From Armatimonadota bacterium (GTDB lineage Bacteria > Armatimonadota > UBA5829): 42,219 nucleotides of DNA. A program made the position numbers and the translations under genes. The stretch's first letter is position 1. Each line of letters opens with the position of its first letter. The notes beneath the pieces are model-generated. The model was given only the letters and a program-made list of their open reading frames with translations, made no database searches and was not told the origin of the DNA. Positions 29,700 through 37,909 of the stretch are shown here, piece by piece. Where the stretch lies: NCBI GenBank assembly GCA_039679645.1, contig JBDKUO010000026.1:1-42219 (forward strand), in the 5' to 3' direction.

Positions 29700-31124
29700 C
29701 TATTCCGGCTCAGCGACAGGCCGCTGTATCACCGACAGCAGATCACGCCTGACCACCGGCTTTTTCCACCAGCCTGAGAAATAAACGAAAAGACTCGCTA
29801 TCACAGAAACCACCGTGCTTATTGCAATTGCATACCAGATTCCCTCGACTCTGTGGAGCCTGTGTGTGAGAAATACCGCCAAAGGCACACGTGCAAGCCA
29901 AAACGCGACCAGTGTAATAACAGTCGTGATCATAGTATGCCCTGCGCCATTGATGACTCCATTTGAGACGAACAATATCGAAACCAGCAGATAGTTGATT
30001 GCCGCCACATGTAAATAAGTAACGCCTATGGCCATTACGCTCGGCTCATTCAAAAACATCTTCAACATGACCTGCGGCGCGGTGAGTGAAAATATGGAAC
30101 CAAACATAGTAATTCCGCCGCAGAGGACCAACGCCCATTTGAACACAGACTTTACCCTGCTGATCTGCCCGGCGCCGATATTCTGGCCGACAACCGTTGC
30201 CACCGCGGCGTTGAATGTCATTGCAGGCAGAAACGCAATCTGGTCGATCCGCATTGCCGCGCCGAACGCCGCTGTAGCGTTCTCGCCGTACGAGTTCACT
30301 AAACCTATCACCACAAGCATGCCCAGCGAGACCAGCGACTGCTGCACCACGGACGGCATACCAATCTTGACAATAAGCCACATCGTTGACCAATCGACAT
30401 TAAGGCGCATCCAGTCCGGAGCTACGATGTGATCGCGCCTATATAGATACATAAACATCGCGACCATCCCAAGGCCCTGCATTGTGACACTGGCGATGGC
30501 AGTGCCGTTGAGCCCAAACCGAGGAAAACCAAGCCAGCCGAACATCAGTATCGGGTCGAAAATGGCAGTCAGTATCAGGCCGCCTATCTGAAAGTAAAGC
30601 GGAGTCTTGGAATCCCCTACCCCCCGCAGCATCGATACCACCAAAAAAGTGGCGTAGACGAACGGAATGCTGCAGAGGAATATGCGCATATAGCTGACCG
30701 CCAGGCCATATACGTTCGGAGGAGTCTGCATCTGGCGCATAAGCCATGGCGTGGCAAGTTCCCCAATTACAAAAAGGATTGTGCTGAAGCTTATGAGCAG
30801 GACAGTCGAGGTCTGAACCACGCTCCTGAGCCTCTGCCAGTTGCGCGCGCCAGCAAACTGAGAGACTAGAATACTCGTGCCCATAGTAAGACCGATCGCG
30901 ATAGCCATCAGCAGGAAGACTATCGGCATACTGACCGTCACCGCCGCCAAATCGACCTTGCCAAGTCCTTTGCCGACCCATATCGCGTTTATTATGCTAT
31001 ATGCTACCTGGACGATATTGCCTGCCAACATAGGAAGCGAAAAATGAATGAGGTGGCGTGGGATGCTCCCGCTTGTCATATCGCGGCCGTGCTTTGAGGC
31101 GGATAATTGAGGTGATTGTTCCAT
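29700..31124 (-). CDS. MATE-family multidrug/cation efflux transporter
   Basis: 474 residues with twelve hydrophobic segments arranged as two similar halves, typical of MATE antiporters that use sodium or proton gradients. Family stretches include LSLPMLAGNIVQVAYSI-like SLPMLAGNIVQ near the N-terminus, VSMLRGVGDSKTPLYF after segment 5, and AAMRIDQIAFLPAM with TVVGQNIGAGQ in the second half. The substrate is unknown. It is convergent with the HpnI-like gene, with only two bases between the stops, so transcripts of the two probably overlap. Confidence 0.92.
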   Translation of the reverse strand: MEQSPQLSASKHGRDMTSGSIPRHLIHFSLPMLAGNIVQVAYSIINAIWVGKGLGKVDLAAVTVSMPIVFLLMAIAIGLTMGTSILVSQFAGARNWQRLRSVVQTSTVLLISFSTILFVIGELATPWLMRQMQTPPNVYGLAVSYMRIFLCSIPFVYATFLVVSMLRGVGDSKTPLYFQIGGLILTAIFDPILMFGWLGFPRFGLNGTAIASVTMQGLGMVAMFMYLYRRDHIVAPDWMRLNVDWSTMWLIVKIGMPSVVQQSLVSLGMLVVIGLVNSYGENATAAFGAAMRIDQIAFLPAMTFNAAVATVVGQNIGAGQISRVKSVFKWALVLCGGITMFGSIFSLTAPQVMLKMFLNEPSVMAIGVTYLHVAAINYLLVSILFVSNGVINGAGHTMITTVITLVAFWLARVPLAVFLTHRLHRVEGIWYAIAISTVVSVIASLFVYFSGWWKKPVVRRDLLSVIQRPVAEPE

Positions 31125-31206
31125 ATTGACTCCAGCTATATTTTACGCCCACGGGCGAGGAAATTCTATACCCATCGCTAATACATTTTCGTGTGAGGTA
31201 GCCGTA

Positions 31207-31536
31207 ATGATAAACATCGAGTTGATGAAAGCAATACTGGACAGTATGAGAGACCCGCTTGTGTTTGTGGATACAGAACATGTCGTTCGTTATATGAACA
31301 AGCCTGCAATTGCAAATTACGCCAAGTGGGGAAATGTCATAGGCAAATCCATCTTTGGCTGTCATAATGAGCACTCGAAGGAGGTGATCCGCGAAGTATT
31401 TTCCGCATTCGAGCAGGGTGAAGAGGAGCGAATGATCTCTGACAATGAGAAACACCGCGTGTATATGCGCGCTGTTCGAGACAAAAACGGGCAGCTTATA
31501 GGTTATTATGAGAGATATGAACCGCCAGTGAAATGA
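31207..31536 (+). CDS. Small single-domain PAS protein
   Basis: 109 residues, one PAS domain: MRDPLVFVDTEHVVRYMNKPA, GKSIFGCHNEHSKEVIREVF, then RAVRDKNGQLIGYYERYEP. The CH-x-xHS element and the ending resemble the PAS domain of DUF438/hemerythrin-linked redox sensors. There is no output domain, so it must act through a partner or merely bind a ligand. GAGGTAG lies 5 bases before the ATG. Divergent from the MATE gene and upstream of aspartate kinase, with about 220 bases before the latter. Confidence 0.78.
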   Translation: MINIELMKAILDSMRDPLVFVDTEHVVRYMNKPAIANYAKWGNVIGKSIFGCHNEHSKEVIREVFSAFEQGEEERMISDNEKHRVYMRAVRDKNGQLIGYYERYEPPVK

Positions 31537-31607
31537 TAAACTCCTAGGTCGTTGCAACAGAAAAAAACTGCGATTTTAATGCTCTCACCGCTGTATTGAG
31601 GAGTGGC

Positions 31608-31641
31608 CGAGTAAGAAAATCGCCGGGTTTGGCGCTTACTC
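31608..31641. repeat. Hairpin between the PAS gene and lysC
   Basis: GAGTAAG / CTTACTC and CGCC / GGCG stems, with a six-base bulge and loop GGGTTT. It lies upstream of the candidate lysC promoter and has no T-run; it may be a weak terminator or an element of a longer leader. Confidence 0.4.
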
Positions 31642-31651
31642 TCGTCACCCA

Positions 31652-31680
31652 TTTACACCCCTGCCTTAATATGCTATCCT
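31652..31680 (+). promoter_or_regulatory. Candidate sigma-70 promoter of lysC
   Basis: TTTACA and TATCCT are separated by 17 bases, giving a leader of about 70 bases before the GTG start. Confidence 0.5.
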
Positions 31681-31707
31681 AATCACAGTAAAGCTGCGGC
31701 GGGCGGG

Positions 31708-31754
31708 GTTCTATGGGACCCCATGGGTTCGTAGTTAGTAAGGAGGCATAGAAC
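31708..31754 (+). promoter_or_regulatory. Stem enclosing the lysC ribosome binding site
   Basis: GTTCTATG (31708-31715) and CATAGAAC (31747-31754) are perfectly complementary. The AAGGAGG site (31740-31746) is stacked against the second arm, so the stem could change ribosome access. A smaller competing hairpin, GGGGT / ACCCC, overlaps the first arm. No lysine riboswitch core is seen. Confidence 0.4.
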
Positions 31755-31757
31755 GTC

Positions 31758-32981
31758 GTGATTGTCGTTCAGAAATATGGTGGAAGCTCCGTCGCCTCTA
31801 CCGAAAAGATCGCCGCCGTCGCGAAACGAGTGGCGGCACGAGCAAAGGATGCGCAGATAGTCGTAGTTGTGTCGGCAATGGGCGATACTACCGACGAACT
31901 GATCAGCATGGCCAAGGCGCTGTCCACTGCACCCGGAGACCGGGAGATGGACAAGCTCCTTTCAACAGGCGAACAGGCATCGAGCGCGCTTATGGCGATA
32001 GCCCTGCAGCAGCTCGGACAAAAGTCGGTCTCACTCACTGGTGGGCAGGCAGGTATTATCACCGAGCGGGTCCAAGGCAAGGCGCGCATATTGAAGATCG
32101 ACGGCAAGCGCCTTAAAGATGAGCTTAATAAAGGAAATGTGGTGGTAGTCGCCGGCTTCCAGGGGATCACCGAGAATGCCAGTTGGGCAGACATTACCAC
32201 ACTAGGCAGAGGCGGGTCCGATACTACGGCAGTAGCTCTCGCTGCAGCCCTTAATGCCGATAAATGTGAAATCTACACTGATGTCGACGGCGTTTTTACC
32301 GCCGACCCGAGAGTTGTGCCGGATGCTGTCAAACTAAACATCATATCATATGAAGAAATGCTTGAACTGGCGGGCCAGGGAGCGCGGGTTATGCATAACC
32401 GCGCAGTAGAGTTGGGTCAGATATATAACGTAGATATCCTGGTAGCCAACAGCGCCAGGGAAGTCCCAGGCACAATCATCACCAAGGAGGATCCTGATAT
32501 GGAAATTCGCAACCCCGTTCGGGGGATTGCTCATGATATAGGCGTAACGAGATTCACGGTTGTGGCTATTCCCGATCAGCCGGGTGTGGCAGCAAAGATA
32601 TTCCATGCGCCGTGCCAAGCCAATGTCAATGTCGATGTAATCGTGCAGAATGTCAGCACAGAGGGTCATGCCGATATATCGTTTACCGTCTGCGATGCCG
32701 ATTACGAAAAGACAAAGAAAGCACTTGAACCTGTCGTCGCTGAGCTGGGCGCAAAGGGACTGCTAGCCGATCAGACACTGGCAAAAGTGTCTATCGTTGG
32801 AAGTGGAATACGAAATAACCCCGGCTATGCCGATAGGATGTTTCAGGCTCTCGCAAACGAGGGGATCAATATCCTGTCTATCGCTACCAGCGAGATCCGC
32901 ATAACCTGCCTTATCGAGCGCGAAAAGGTCAAGCAGGCCGTAAGGGCGCTGCACAAGGTCTTTGAGCTGGAGAAAGTGTAA
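31758..32981 (+). CDS. lysC: Aspartate kinase
   Basis: 407 residues, the length of single-function aspartokinase alpha subunits. The kinase domain starts with VVQKYGGSSVA, followed by VVSAMGDTTDELI, TLGRGGSDTTAVALAAAL and EIYTDVDGVFTADPR. Two ACT domains fill the C-terminus (FTVVAIPDQPGVAAKIFHAP and KVSIVGSGIRNNPGYADRMF) and are the usual site of feedback by lysine or threonine. It makes aspartyl phosphate, the entry to lysine, threonine and methionine synthesis. GTG start; no other pathway gene is adjacent. Confidence 0.96.
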   Translation: MIVVQKYGGSSVASTEKIAAVAKRVAARAKDAQIVVVVSAMGDTTDELISMAKALSTAPGDREMDKLLSTGEQASSALMAIALQQLGQKSVSLTGGQAGIITERVQGKARILKIDGKRLKDELNKGNVVVVAGFQGITENASWADITTLGRGGSDTTAVALAAALNADKCEIYTDVDGVFTADPRVVPDAVKLNIISYEEMLELAGQGARVMHNRAVELGQIYNVDILVANSAREVPGTIITKEDPDMEIRNPVRGIAHDIGVTRFTVVAIPDQPGVAAKIFHAPCQANVNVDVIVQNVSTEGHADISFTVCDADYEKTKKALEPVVAELGAKGLLADQTLAKVSIVGSGIRNNPGYADRMFQALANEGINILSIATSEIRITCLIEREKVKQAVRALHKVFELEKV

Positions 32982-33018
32982 AATCGGCTACCGCAATCTG
33001 AAATTGTGGGATTTCAAT

Positions 33019-33047
33019 TTCGGACGAGATCGGATATCGCGTCCGAA
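33019..33047. repeat. Strong hairpin after lysC
   Basis: TTCGGACG / CGTCCGAA arms continue, after a single A-G mismatch, into GAT / ATC, giving 11 paired bases in 29. It lies 38 bases past the lysC stop. Without a T-run it may be a repeat, or a transcript end that uses Rho. Confidence 0.5.
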
Positions 33048-33088
33048 CAGTGACGTTGTCTGGCTACTGAATTACATAGGAGGGACAA

Positions 33089-33766
33089 ATGAATACGAAA
33101 CGCATGCTCGTAATTGCAATAGTCGTTCTTGTGTTTTTAGCGCTGAACTGCACGGCATACGCAACCGGAGAAGTGTATATCGACGATTTTGTCATTAAGA
33201 ACAATGGGAATGCCGTACTATACGATGACTTCAATGACGGCAAACTCGATGGATGGACAGAATGTCAGGATGCCAAAGTTACATGTTCGAAATCGGGCTG
33301 TGGTATGTATCTGAACAAACAACACTTATATCCGGCGGCCGCTTTGCACAATTTGGATCTGAAAAAGCCGGGCATTGTCGAGATGACTATGTCCGTCTAT
33401 ACCACTCCTCGCAGTGAGCAATACGCCTGTTCCAAGGAACAAGCATGTCCATTGTATGTTATTCTATACTCGGGTGAGCAGACGATTATCAAGGCCACTA
33501 TTTTCCAGAAATTCAATGAAGATGGTTGTCGCGTAGGAATCGGGCTTAAGGAAGATGGCAGCGGAGCATTGACTGATCAACCTGTACTTGTGTCTAATAC
33601 TTGGGGCGTCCTCTCAATGCGTTTGGACTGCAATAATGGAGTCGCCGATTTGTCATTGAACGGCAAACTGATGAAGACCCAGAAATTTATGCCGGAGCTG
33701 TTCTCTTCATTTAGTAAAGTACTGATAACCTCCGGTTTCGGCGATGGAAGTTTTCGCAACGATTGA
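33089..33766 (+). CDS. Secreted LamG-like protein of unknown function
   Basis: 225 residues. A signal peptide (about 1-25, ending TAYA) is followed by YIDDFVIKNN and VLYDDFNDGKLDGWTE, the start typical of concanavalin-like or family-16 carbohydrate-binding jelly-roll domains; GVLSMRLDCNNGVADLSLNG is the usual last strand pair. Seven or more cysteines in the mature part suggest disulfides, fitting the DsbD in this genome. No catalytic residues are evident. AGGAGGG precedes the ATG. Confidence 0.75.
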   Translation: MNTKRMLVIAIVVLVFLALNCTAYATGEVYIDDFVIKNNGNAVLYDDFNDGKLDGWTECQDAKVTCSKSGCGMYLNKQHLYPAAALHNLDLKKPGIVEMTMSVYTTPRSEQYACSKEQACPLYVILYSGEQTIIKATIFQKFNEDGCRVGIGLKEDGSGALTDQPVLVSNTWGVLSMRLDCNNGVADLSLNGKLMKTQKFMPELFSSFSKVLITSGFGDGSFRND

Positions 33767-33818
33767 GACAGTATAGTTAGAAGAGAATCAGTAACATAGA
33801 ACGTGTAATTTCTTCTAT

Positions 33819-33847
33819 CCCTCCAGATATCCAACCTGGAGGGATTT
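33819..33847. repeat. 29-base palindrome, copy 2
   Basis: Arms ATCCCTCCAG / CTGGAGGGAT around nine bases. It matches the reverse complement of copy 1 (26136-26164) at 27 of 29 positions. It lies 52 bases after the LamG-like gene and is followed by TTTCT, so here it could also stop transcription. Confidence 0.65.
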
Positions 33848-33865
33848 CTATGAAAGCCGAAAATA

Positions 33866-34465
33866 ATGAGTCGAATAGAACGCACAAAATTTCTTCTCTG
33901 GTCACGCCCAGTGTTTCGCACATGTGAGATCATATGCAATCACGCCGCCAGACTCTTCGAAAGAGGCAAAAGCCTTGCGCATGCCGGTTCTGAACTGAGA
34001 GAGCTGAACCGCAAAAGAATGCAGTATCAGCGTATACTCAACCGGATTGGATCGAGCCATGGTCATGTCTGCGCTGATTGTAAAGGCAAGTGCTGCGGAG
34101 GAGTGCGCGAGCGCGACGCATTCACTGACCGCGTTCTTCAACACCCACAGACTCCTTACAGGCAAGGCAGACGCAAAAAGGGCAAGATGGCTCCATACGA
34201 TGTTGCCGCCGAACGGGTAAAAAGTAACACTGCCGCAATGCAGGCAGAATGTGTTCCAGGTCATTGCCCGGAACTGACTGCTAAAGGCTGCCGCATTCCG
34301 TATGAGCTTCGCCCTATCCAGTGCGTAGCCTATTTTTGCAATGCCACTATCAACGAACTGTCGCCACATCAGTGCCGGACCGGCTCAAAGGCACTGATAG
34401 GCTTGATGAAAATCCAGATAGCCACGGTATTGTTGGCTCTCAGGTCGAAACGGCGGAGAGTATGA
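33866..34465 (+). CDS. Cysteine-rich YkgJ-like metal-cluster protein
   Basis: 199 residues. Cysteines cluster as CADCKGKCC (C69, C72, C76, C77) and in HCPELTAKGCRIPYELRPIQ and onward (C129, C134, C142, C153, C158). This resembles the YkgJ-type zinc- or iron-binding domain (CX2C...CC...C-P-X-L...GC...Y..RP..C). Its function is unknown. The N-terminal 60 residues are helical and basic. The ribosome site before the ATG is poor, so the start could be further in. Its stop overlaps the ywbE start (ATGA), so the two are translated together. Confidence 0.65.
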   Translation: MSRIERTKFLLWSRPVFRTCEIICNHAARLFERGKSLAHAGSELRELNRKRMQYQRILNRIGSSHGHVCADCKGKCCGGVRERDAFTDRVLQHPQTPYRQGRRKKGKMAPYDVAAERVKSNTAAMQAECVPGHCPELTAKGCRIPYELRPIQCVAYFCNATINELSPHQCRTGSKALIGLMKIQIATVLLALRSKRRRV

Positions 34466-34656
34466 CAGTCGAAAAGAGGAGCGATATCAAACCCGGCATG
34501 CGCGTTCAGATTGTTGAAAAGCAAAACCAGCGCACCGGCGCGCTAACTGAAGGTGTTGTCTCCCGAATCCTCACTAACAGCGCTGTTCATACGCGCGGGA
34601 TAAAGGTGATGCTGACCGATGGGACGGTCGGTCGGGTGATGGCAGTATTGGCTTGA
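34462..34656 (+). CDS. ywbE: YwbE-family protein (DUF2196)
   Basis: 64 residues, the full length of this small family: DIKPGMRVQIVEKQNQRTGA, LTEGVVSRILTNSAVHTRGI, KVMLTDGTVGRVMAVLA. It is predicted to be a compact beta-barrel; its role is unknown. GGAGAG directly precedes the ATG, and the start overlaps the stop of the YkgJ-like gene. Confidence 0.85.
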   Translation: MTVEKRSDIKPGMRVQIVEKQNQRTGALTEGVVSRILTNSAVHTRGIKVMLTDGTVGRVMAVLA

Positions 34657-34733
34657 CATCCGGTCTTGGATTTGGGTATATTCTGACCTGGCAGCCAGGA
34701 TGATTATGTTCCAACTAATTTTTCGGAGGCAGT

Positions 34734-35816
34734 ATGGCTCTCGATCTTATGGAAGCTCTTCACGACAGGGAGAGCAAAATCAGCAAGTATTTTCAGCAGC
34801 CGCGGTTCCGCGAATGGTTCAAACCAAAGGACCTGGAGGACGCGGTTTTTGCTTACATCGAGCGGTCCGGCAAGCGGCTGAGACCGTCTGTGCTTATGTG
34901 GGCATGCGGAGCCGTGGGCGGCGATGAGAATATCGCGCTGCCGGCTGCGGCGGCTGTGGAGTTGTTCCACACATGGACGCTGGTCCATGACGACGTTATA
35001 GACAATGACGAACTCCGGCGCGGCGGCCCGACTGTTCACAAGCTGGGTGAGACATTCGCCGTTCAAAAACTGGGATACAGCGAGGAGAAGGCGAAAGAAT
35101 ATGGCCGGGACCTCGCGATCCTTACGGGTGATTCTCAGCATGGCTGGAATGTGAGTCTGCTTTGTGAGTGCGCCCGAAATGGTGATGTGGACGCCAGAGT
35201 GGCACTTGAGATCATCTATTACCTGGAATCGCATGTGGTCAACACCCTGATCGAAGGTGAGGCTCTGGATGTTCAGTATTCGCACACACCAATAGAACAG
35301 CTTACCCGCGATGATATCGTTTATATGCTCTGGATGAAGACCGGTGTGCTCTATGAGTTCGCCGCCAAGGCAGGAGCCATGATCGGCCTGAACACCGCAG
35401 ATATCAACCACCCGACAGTTGCGGCCTTGTCGCGGTTTGCATCGAGCTGTGGGACGGCATTTCAACTGCAGGACGATATTCTCGGCCTGCTGGGAAAAGA
35501 AGAAAAGCTCGGAAAGCCCGTCGGATCGGACGTCCGCGAGGGAAAGAAGACCACAATAGTCTTCTTTGCCTTAAAAGAAGCGACCAGTGAGCAGCGCAAG
35601 TTCCTGCTCTCAGTGCTCGGTAACTCCGACGCCTCTAATGATGAAGTTCAAAAAGCAACCGACCTGATGGCGCAGCTAGGCGGCATAGACAAGACAAAGG
35701 AACTGGCGCTCGAACACGTGAACAAGGCGCTGCCTGAGCTGGATGTGCTGCCGGATACGGAGTATAAGCATCTGCTGGAGTCCTGGGCGCATTATATGAT
35801 TGACAGGAGCTTTTAA
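34734..35816 (+). CDS. Polyprenyl (geranylgeranyl/farnesyl-type) diphosphate synthase
   Basis: 360 residues. The first aspartate-rich motif is HDDVID (D86, D87, D90) followed by RRGGPTVH. The second is FQLQDDILG (D247, D248), with glycine where many homologues have a third aspartate; this DDxxG form is seen in other long bacterial versions. SGKRLRPS near residue 46 binds diphosphate. It condenses isopentenyl diphosphate onto allylic primers for isoprenoids such as quinone tails, carotenoids or the squalene needed for hopanoids. Product length cannot be fixed from sequence. GGAGG lies 5 bases before the ATG. Confidence 0.92.
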   Translation: MALDLMEALHDRESKISKYFQQPRFREWFKPKDLEDAVFAYIERSGKRLRPSVLMWACGAVGGDENIALPAAAAVELFHTWTLVHDDVIDNDELRRGGPTVHKLGETFAVQKLGYSEEKAKEYGRDLAILTGDSQHGWNVSLLCECARNGDVDARVALEIIYYLESHVVNTLIEGEALDVQYSHTPIEQLTRDDIVYMLWMKTGVLYEFAAKAGAMIGLNTADINHPTVAALSRFASSCGTAFQLQDDILGLLGKEEKLGKPVGSDVREGKKTTIVFFALKEATSEQRKFLLSVLGNSDASNDEVQKATDLMAQLGGIDKTKELALEHVNKALPELDVLPDTEYKHLLESWAHYMIDRSF

Positions 35817-35842
35817 TTGCGATAACAAAGGGAGCTGTTGTT

Positions 35843-36025
35843 CTGTCATTCCGAGCCCCCAGTGGGGGTTGCCCACTTGTTTCGATTAGAAAAACGTCTG
35901 GATGCGAACCCTTTATTTGTCGACTGCACATAGACGTTTTCTTAGGAAGAGAAACGACGAGGAATCTGCTTTTTTCATAGAAGCTGTGCTCAAAAGCAGA
36001 TTTCTCGCTACGCTCGAAATGACAG
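35843..36025. repeat. Long palindromic element with an apparent internal insertion
   Basis: Outer arms CTGTCATTCCGAGC (35843-35856) and GCTCGAAATGACAG (36012-36025) pair at 13 of 14 positions. Inner arms AGGAATCTGCTTTT (35960-35973) and AAAAGCAGATTTCT (35992-36005) pair at 13 of 14. On the right the two arm parts are joined by a few bases; on the left they are split by about 100 bases holding a third hairpin (AAAACGTCT / AGACGTTTT, 35891-35940) and a CCCCC/GGGGG hairpin. No gene is seen in it. Confidence 0.65.
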
Positions 36026-36057
36026 TGTGCGAAGGGTCTTATTGCTAATAGACCGCG

Positions 36058-37668
36058 TTAAAACAACTGTCCTACGCTGAAGTAGGTCCGAAAAGCGTCA
36101 CCGTATGCGAAGTCGATTGACATCTGGCCGTAAGGCGAGTTGTACCTGACCCCTAACCCAGCGCCTGCTCGTGGTGAGAAGCTATTTGTCTGGCTGAATT
36201 GTGTGGTTATTCCCGGGACATACTGAAATTCACTTCCCCATGCGTCACCCGTGTCCACGAATGCCACGCCCCAGATGTCCCGTGTGAACGGATATCTCAG
36301 CTCAGCATTTGCCAGCATTGCGTATTTGCCCCAGTACCGGCCTTCTAGGTAACCCCTAAGCGGCATGTCGCCGATTCCACCGACAAAGTATTGCTCGTAA
36401 TATGGCAGGCTCCCGGCTGACCCGGCAAGCATTGTCCTCACAGCCAGGACCGGCACACTCTGTTCGCCGACTGCGCCCGGCTTAACGCTTTGTTGGCGCA
36501 AAGGAATATACCATCTGCGGTCGGCCCAGAGTTTGCCGATCATGCTGCTGCCGCCGTTATCTTGGTCTGACCATCCGCTCTCGAAGAAGCCGAGGGTGTA
36601 TATGCCATGGGTAGGGTTTGTAGCCGAGTTGCGATAGTCCTGCGCAGCCTTGAGGCTCGCAAGCAGCAGGCTGCCGCTCTGGAGTGTCGGATCAGTCAGT
36701 TCGGTTGAAGGCAGGTTTTTGGCTATTACGTTTTCATATCTAAGCCCGCGTGTCAGAGTCAAAGATGGTTCCGGCATATGGCTCACTTCAGCCGTAAAGC
36801 CGCTGCGGCGTTCGTAGTAGCGCCCGACGGCGGAGAGGTCTCTTGAGAACCTGTAACGCGGCAGGCTGAAGAGGTCGAGCTTCAATGATGTGTTCTCAGG
36901 CGCTATCCAAGGATTACAGTATTCGATCCGACCGCCCGCTTGAGACTCGACACTGCCTATCTCGCCCGAGACCAGCAGTTTTTGCGCATAACCGCCGAGG
37001 TTTCCGAATGTGAGGTCGATTGAACCTATCAGGCTGTCCTGAGGGCTGTAGCTTCCACCGAGGTCGGCGTAGTTGAACTGCGTCTGCTCGTCAAGCTTCC
37101 ATATGAGCATCGCTTCACCCATCTCTTGGGTAGGCTCCATGTCCGAGCTTATACCGGCGAATACTCCAAGCTGCTGGAGTTGGATATAGTCGCGTGTTAT
37201 CGCTTCACGGCTGAAGAGGTCGCCTGTCTTGGTCGTCAGTACCCGCCTGACTGCGCTCTCGCGGACTTTTTTTAACCCCTCAAATTTGATGCCTGCGATT
37301 TTCAGCTCGGTGATGTTTATTGTCATTGTGCCGATCTGTCCGGGTTTTGGCAGGTCAATGCTCGTTACGGCAGCTATATATCCCCGCTCCTGATAAGCTG
37401 CCTGGATTCTATCAATCGCCTTTTGAAGCACGTCTTCATTTATCAACTGACCTGATTTGAGTCCTGAGGCTTGCAGGAGCTGACTGGACGGGACCAACGT
37501 ATTGCCCTGGAATGTAATGGATCGAGCCAGTGGCGGAATCTCTATGTGCAGGTCATTTGTATTGACCGAGCCTATGCCTGGCTCCGACGCATCTTGAGCT
37601 GCGCACGGCATCACCATCAGGACGGCGCAAGCTATAACACATATATACACAATCCAGCTTCTTCTCAT
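36058..37668 (-). CDS. Omp85-superfamily outer-membrane protein with POTRA domains
   Basis: 536 residues. A signal peptide (1-24) is followed by two POTRA-like domains (about 48-118 with ITFQGNTLVPSSQL and AYQERGYIAAVTSI; about 122-200 with IAGIKFEGLKKVRESAVRRV). A 16-strand-type barrel follows, carrying the lid-loop element PLRGYLEG and a terminal VGQLF with C-terminal Phe. The short POTRA set resembles TpsB/FhaC or TamA more than five-POTRA BamA, but compact BamA proteins exist in some phyla. It inserts or secretes outer-membrane or surface proteins. It implies a diderm envelope. GAGGT precedes the ATG. Confidence 0.87.
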   Translation of the reverse strand: MRRSWIVYICVIACAVLMVMPCAAQDASEPGIGSVNTNDLHIEIPPLARSITFQGNTLVPSSQLLQASGLKSGQLINEDVLQKAIDRIQAAYQERGYIAAVTSIDLPKPGQIGTMTINITELKIAGIKFEGLKKVRESAVRRVLTTKTGDLFSREAITRDYIQLQQLGVFAGISSDMEPTQEMGEAMLIWKLDEQTQFNYADLGGSYSPQDSLIGSIDLTFGNLGGYAQKLLVSGEIGSVESQAGGRIEYCNPWIAPENTSLKLDLFSLPRYRFSRDLSAVGRYYERRSGFTAEVSHMPEPSLTLTRGLRYENVIAKNLPSTELTDPTLQSGSLLLASLKAAQDYRNSATNPTHGIYTLGFFESGWSDQDNGGSSMIGKLWADRRWYIPLRQQSVKPGAVGEQSVPVLAVRTMLAGSAGSLPYYEQYFVGGIGDMPLRGYLEGRYWGKYAMLANAELRYPFTRDIWGVAFVDTGDAWGSEFQYVPGITTQFSQTNSFSPRAGAGLGVRYNSPYGQMSIDFAYGDAFRTYFSVGQLF

Positions 37669-37695
37669 AATTACCTCAGACGTTGTCTTTCGCTT

Positions 37696-37726
37696 ATGAT
37701 ACCTGTTTAGCCTATATCATTGTCAA
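37696..37726 (-). promoter_or_regulatory. Candidate promoter of the Omp85 gene
   Basis: On the minus strand a perfect TTGACA (37726-37721) and TATCAT (37701-37696) are 19 bases apart, 28 bases before the start. Confidence 0.4.
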
Positions 37727-37860
37727 ATTGCATTTGGCTTGCGTGATATTGGCCATTCGTGTTATTGTGGTGAGGCGGTTCCGACCGGTTTTGCAAGGGT
37801 ATCAATAAGGTTAGGAATCGTCACGATATATCGAACAACTGAGCGGTGTGGGTACCTGGC

Positions 37861-37888
37861 TCTTGGCTTTCTACTCTCCGCTCTTGGG
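37861..37888 (+). repeat. Pyrimidine-rich upstream tract d
   Basis: CTTTCTACTCTCCGCTCTTG lies shortly before the AAGGAGG of the FKBP gene. CTTTCTACTCTCC is shared exactly with tract a, and CTCTCCGCTCT with tract c. Confidence 0.45.
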
Positions 37889-37909
37889 CTATTAAGGAGG
37901 ACGGATAAT

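Noticed and set aside
31558-31757. Lysine riboswitch upstream of aspartate kinase
   Set aside because: The region is short and has none of the conserved lysine aptamer blocks; the likely promoter lies only about 70 bases before the start.
37739-37909. N-terminal extension of the FKBP gene
   Set aside because: The upstream frame is open by chance; AAGGAGG correctly spaced before the ATG at 37910 and the family start MAQAKQGNNVKVEYTG fix the start.
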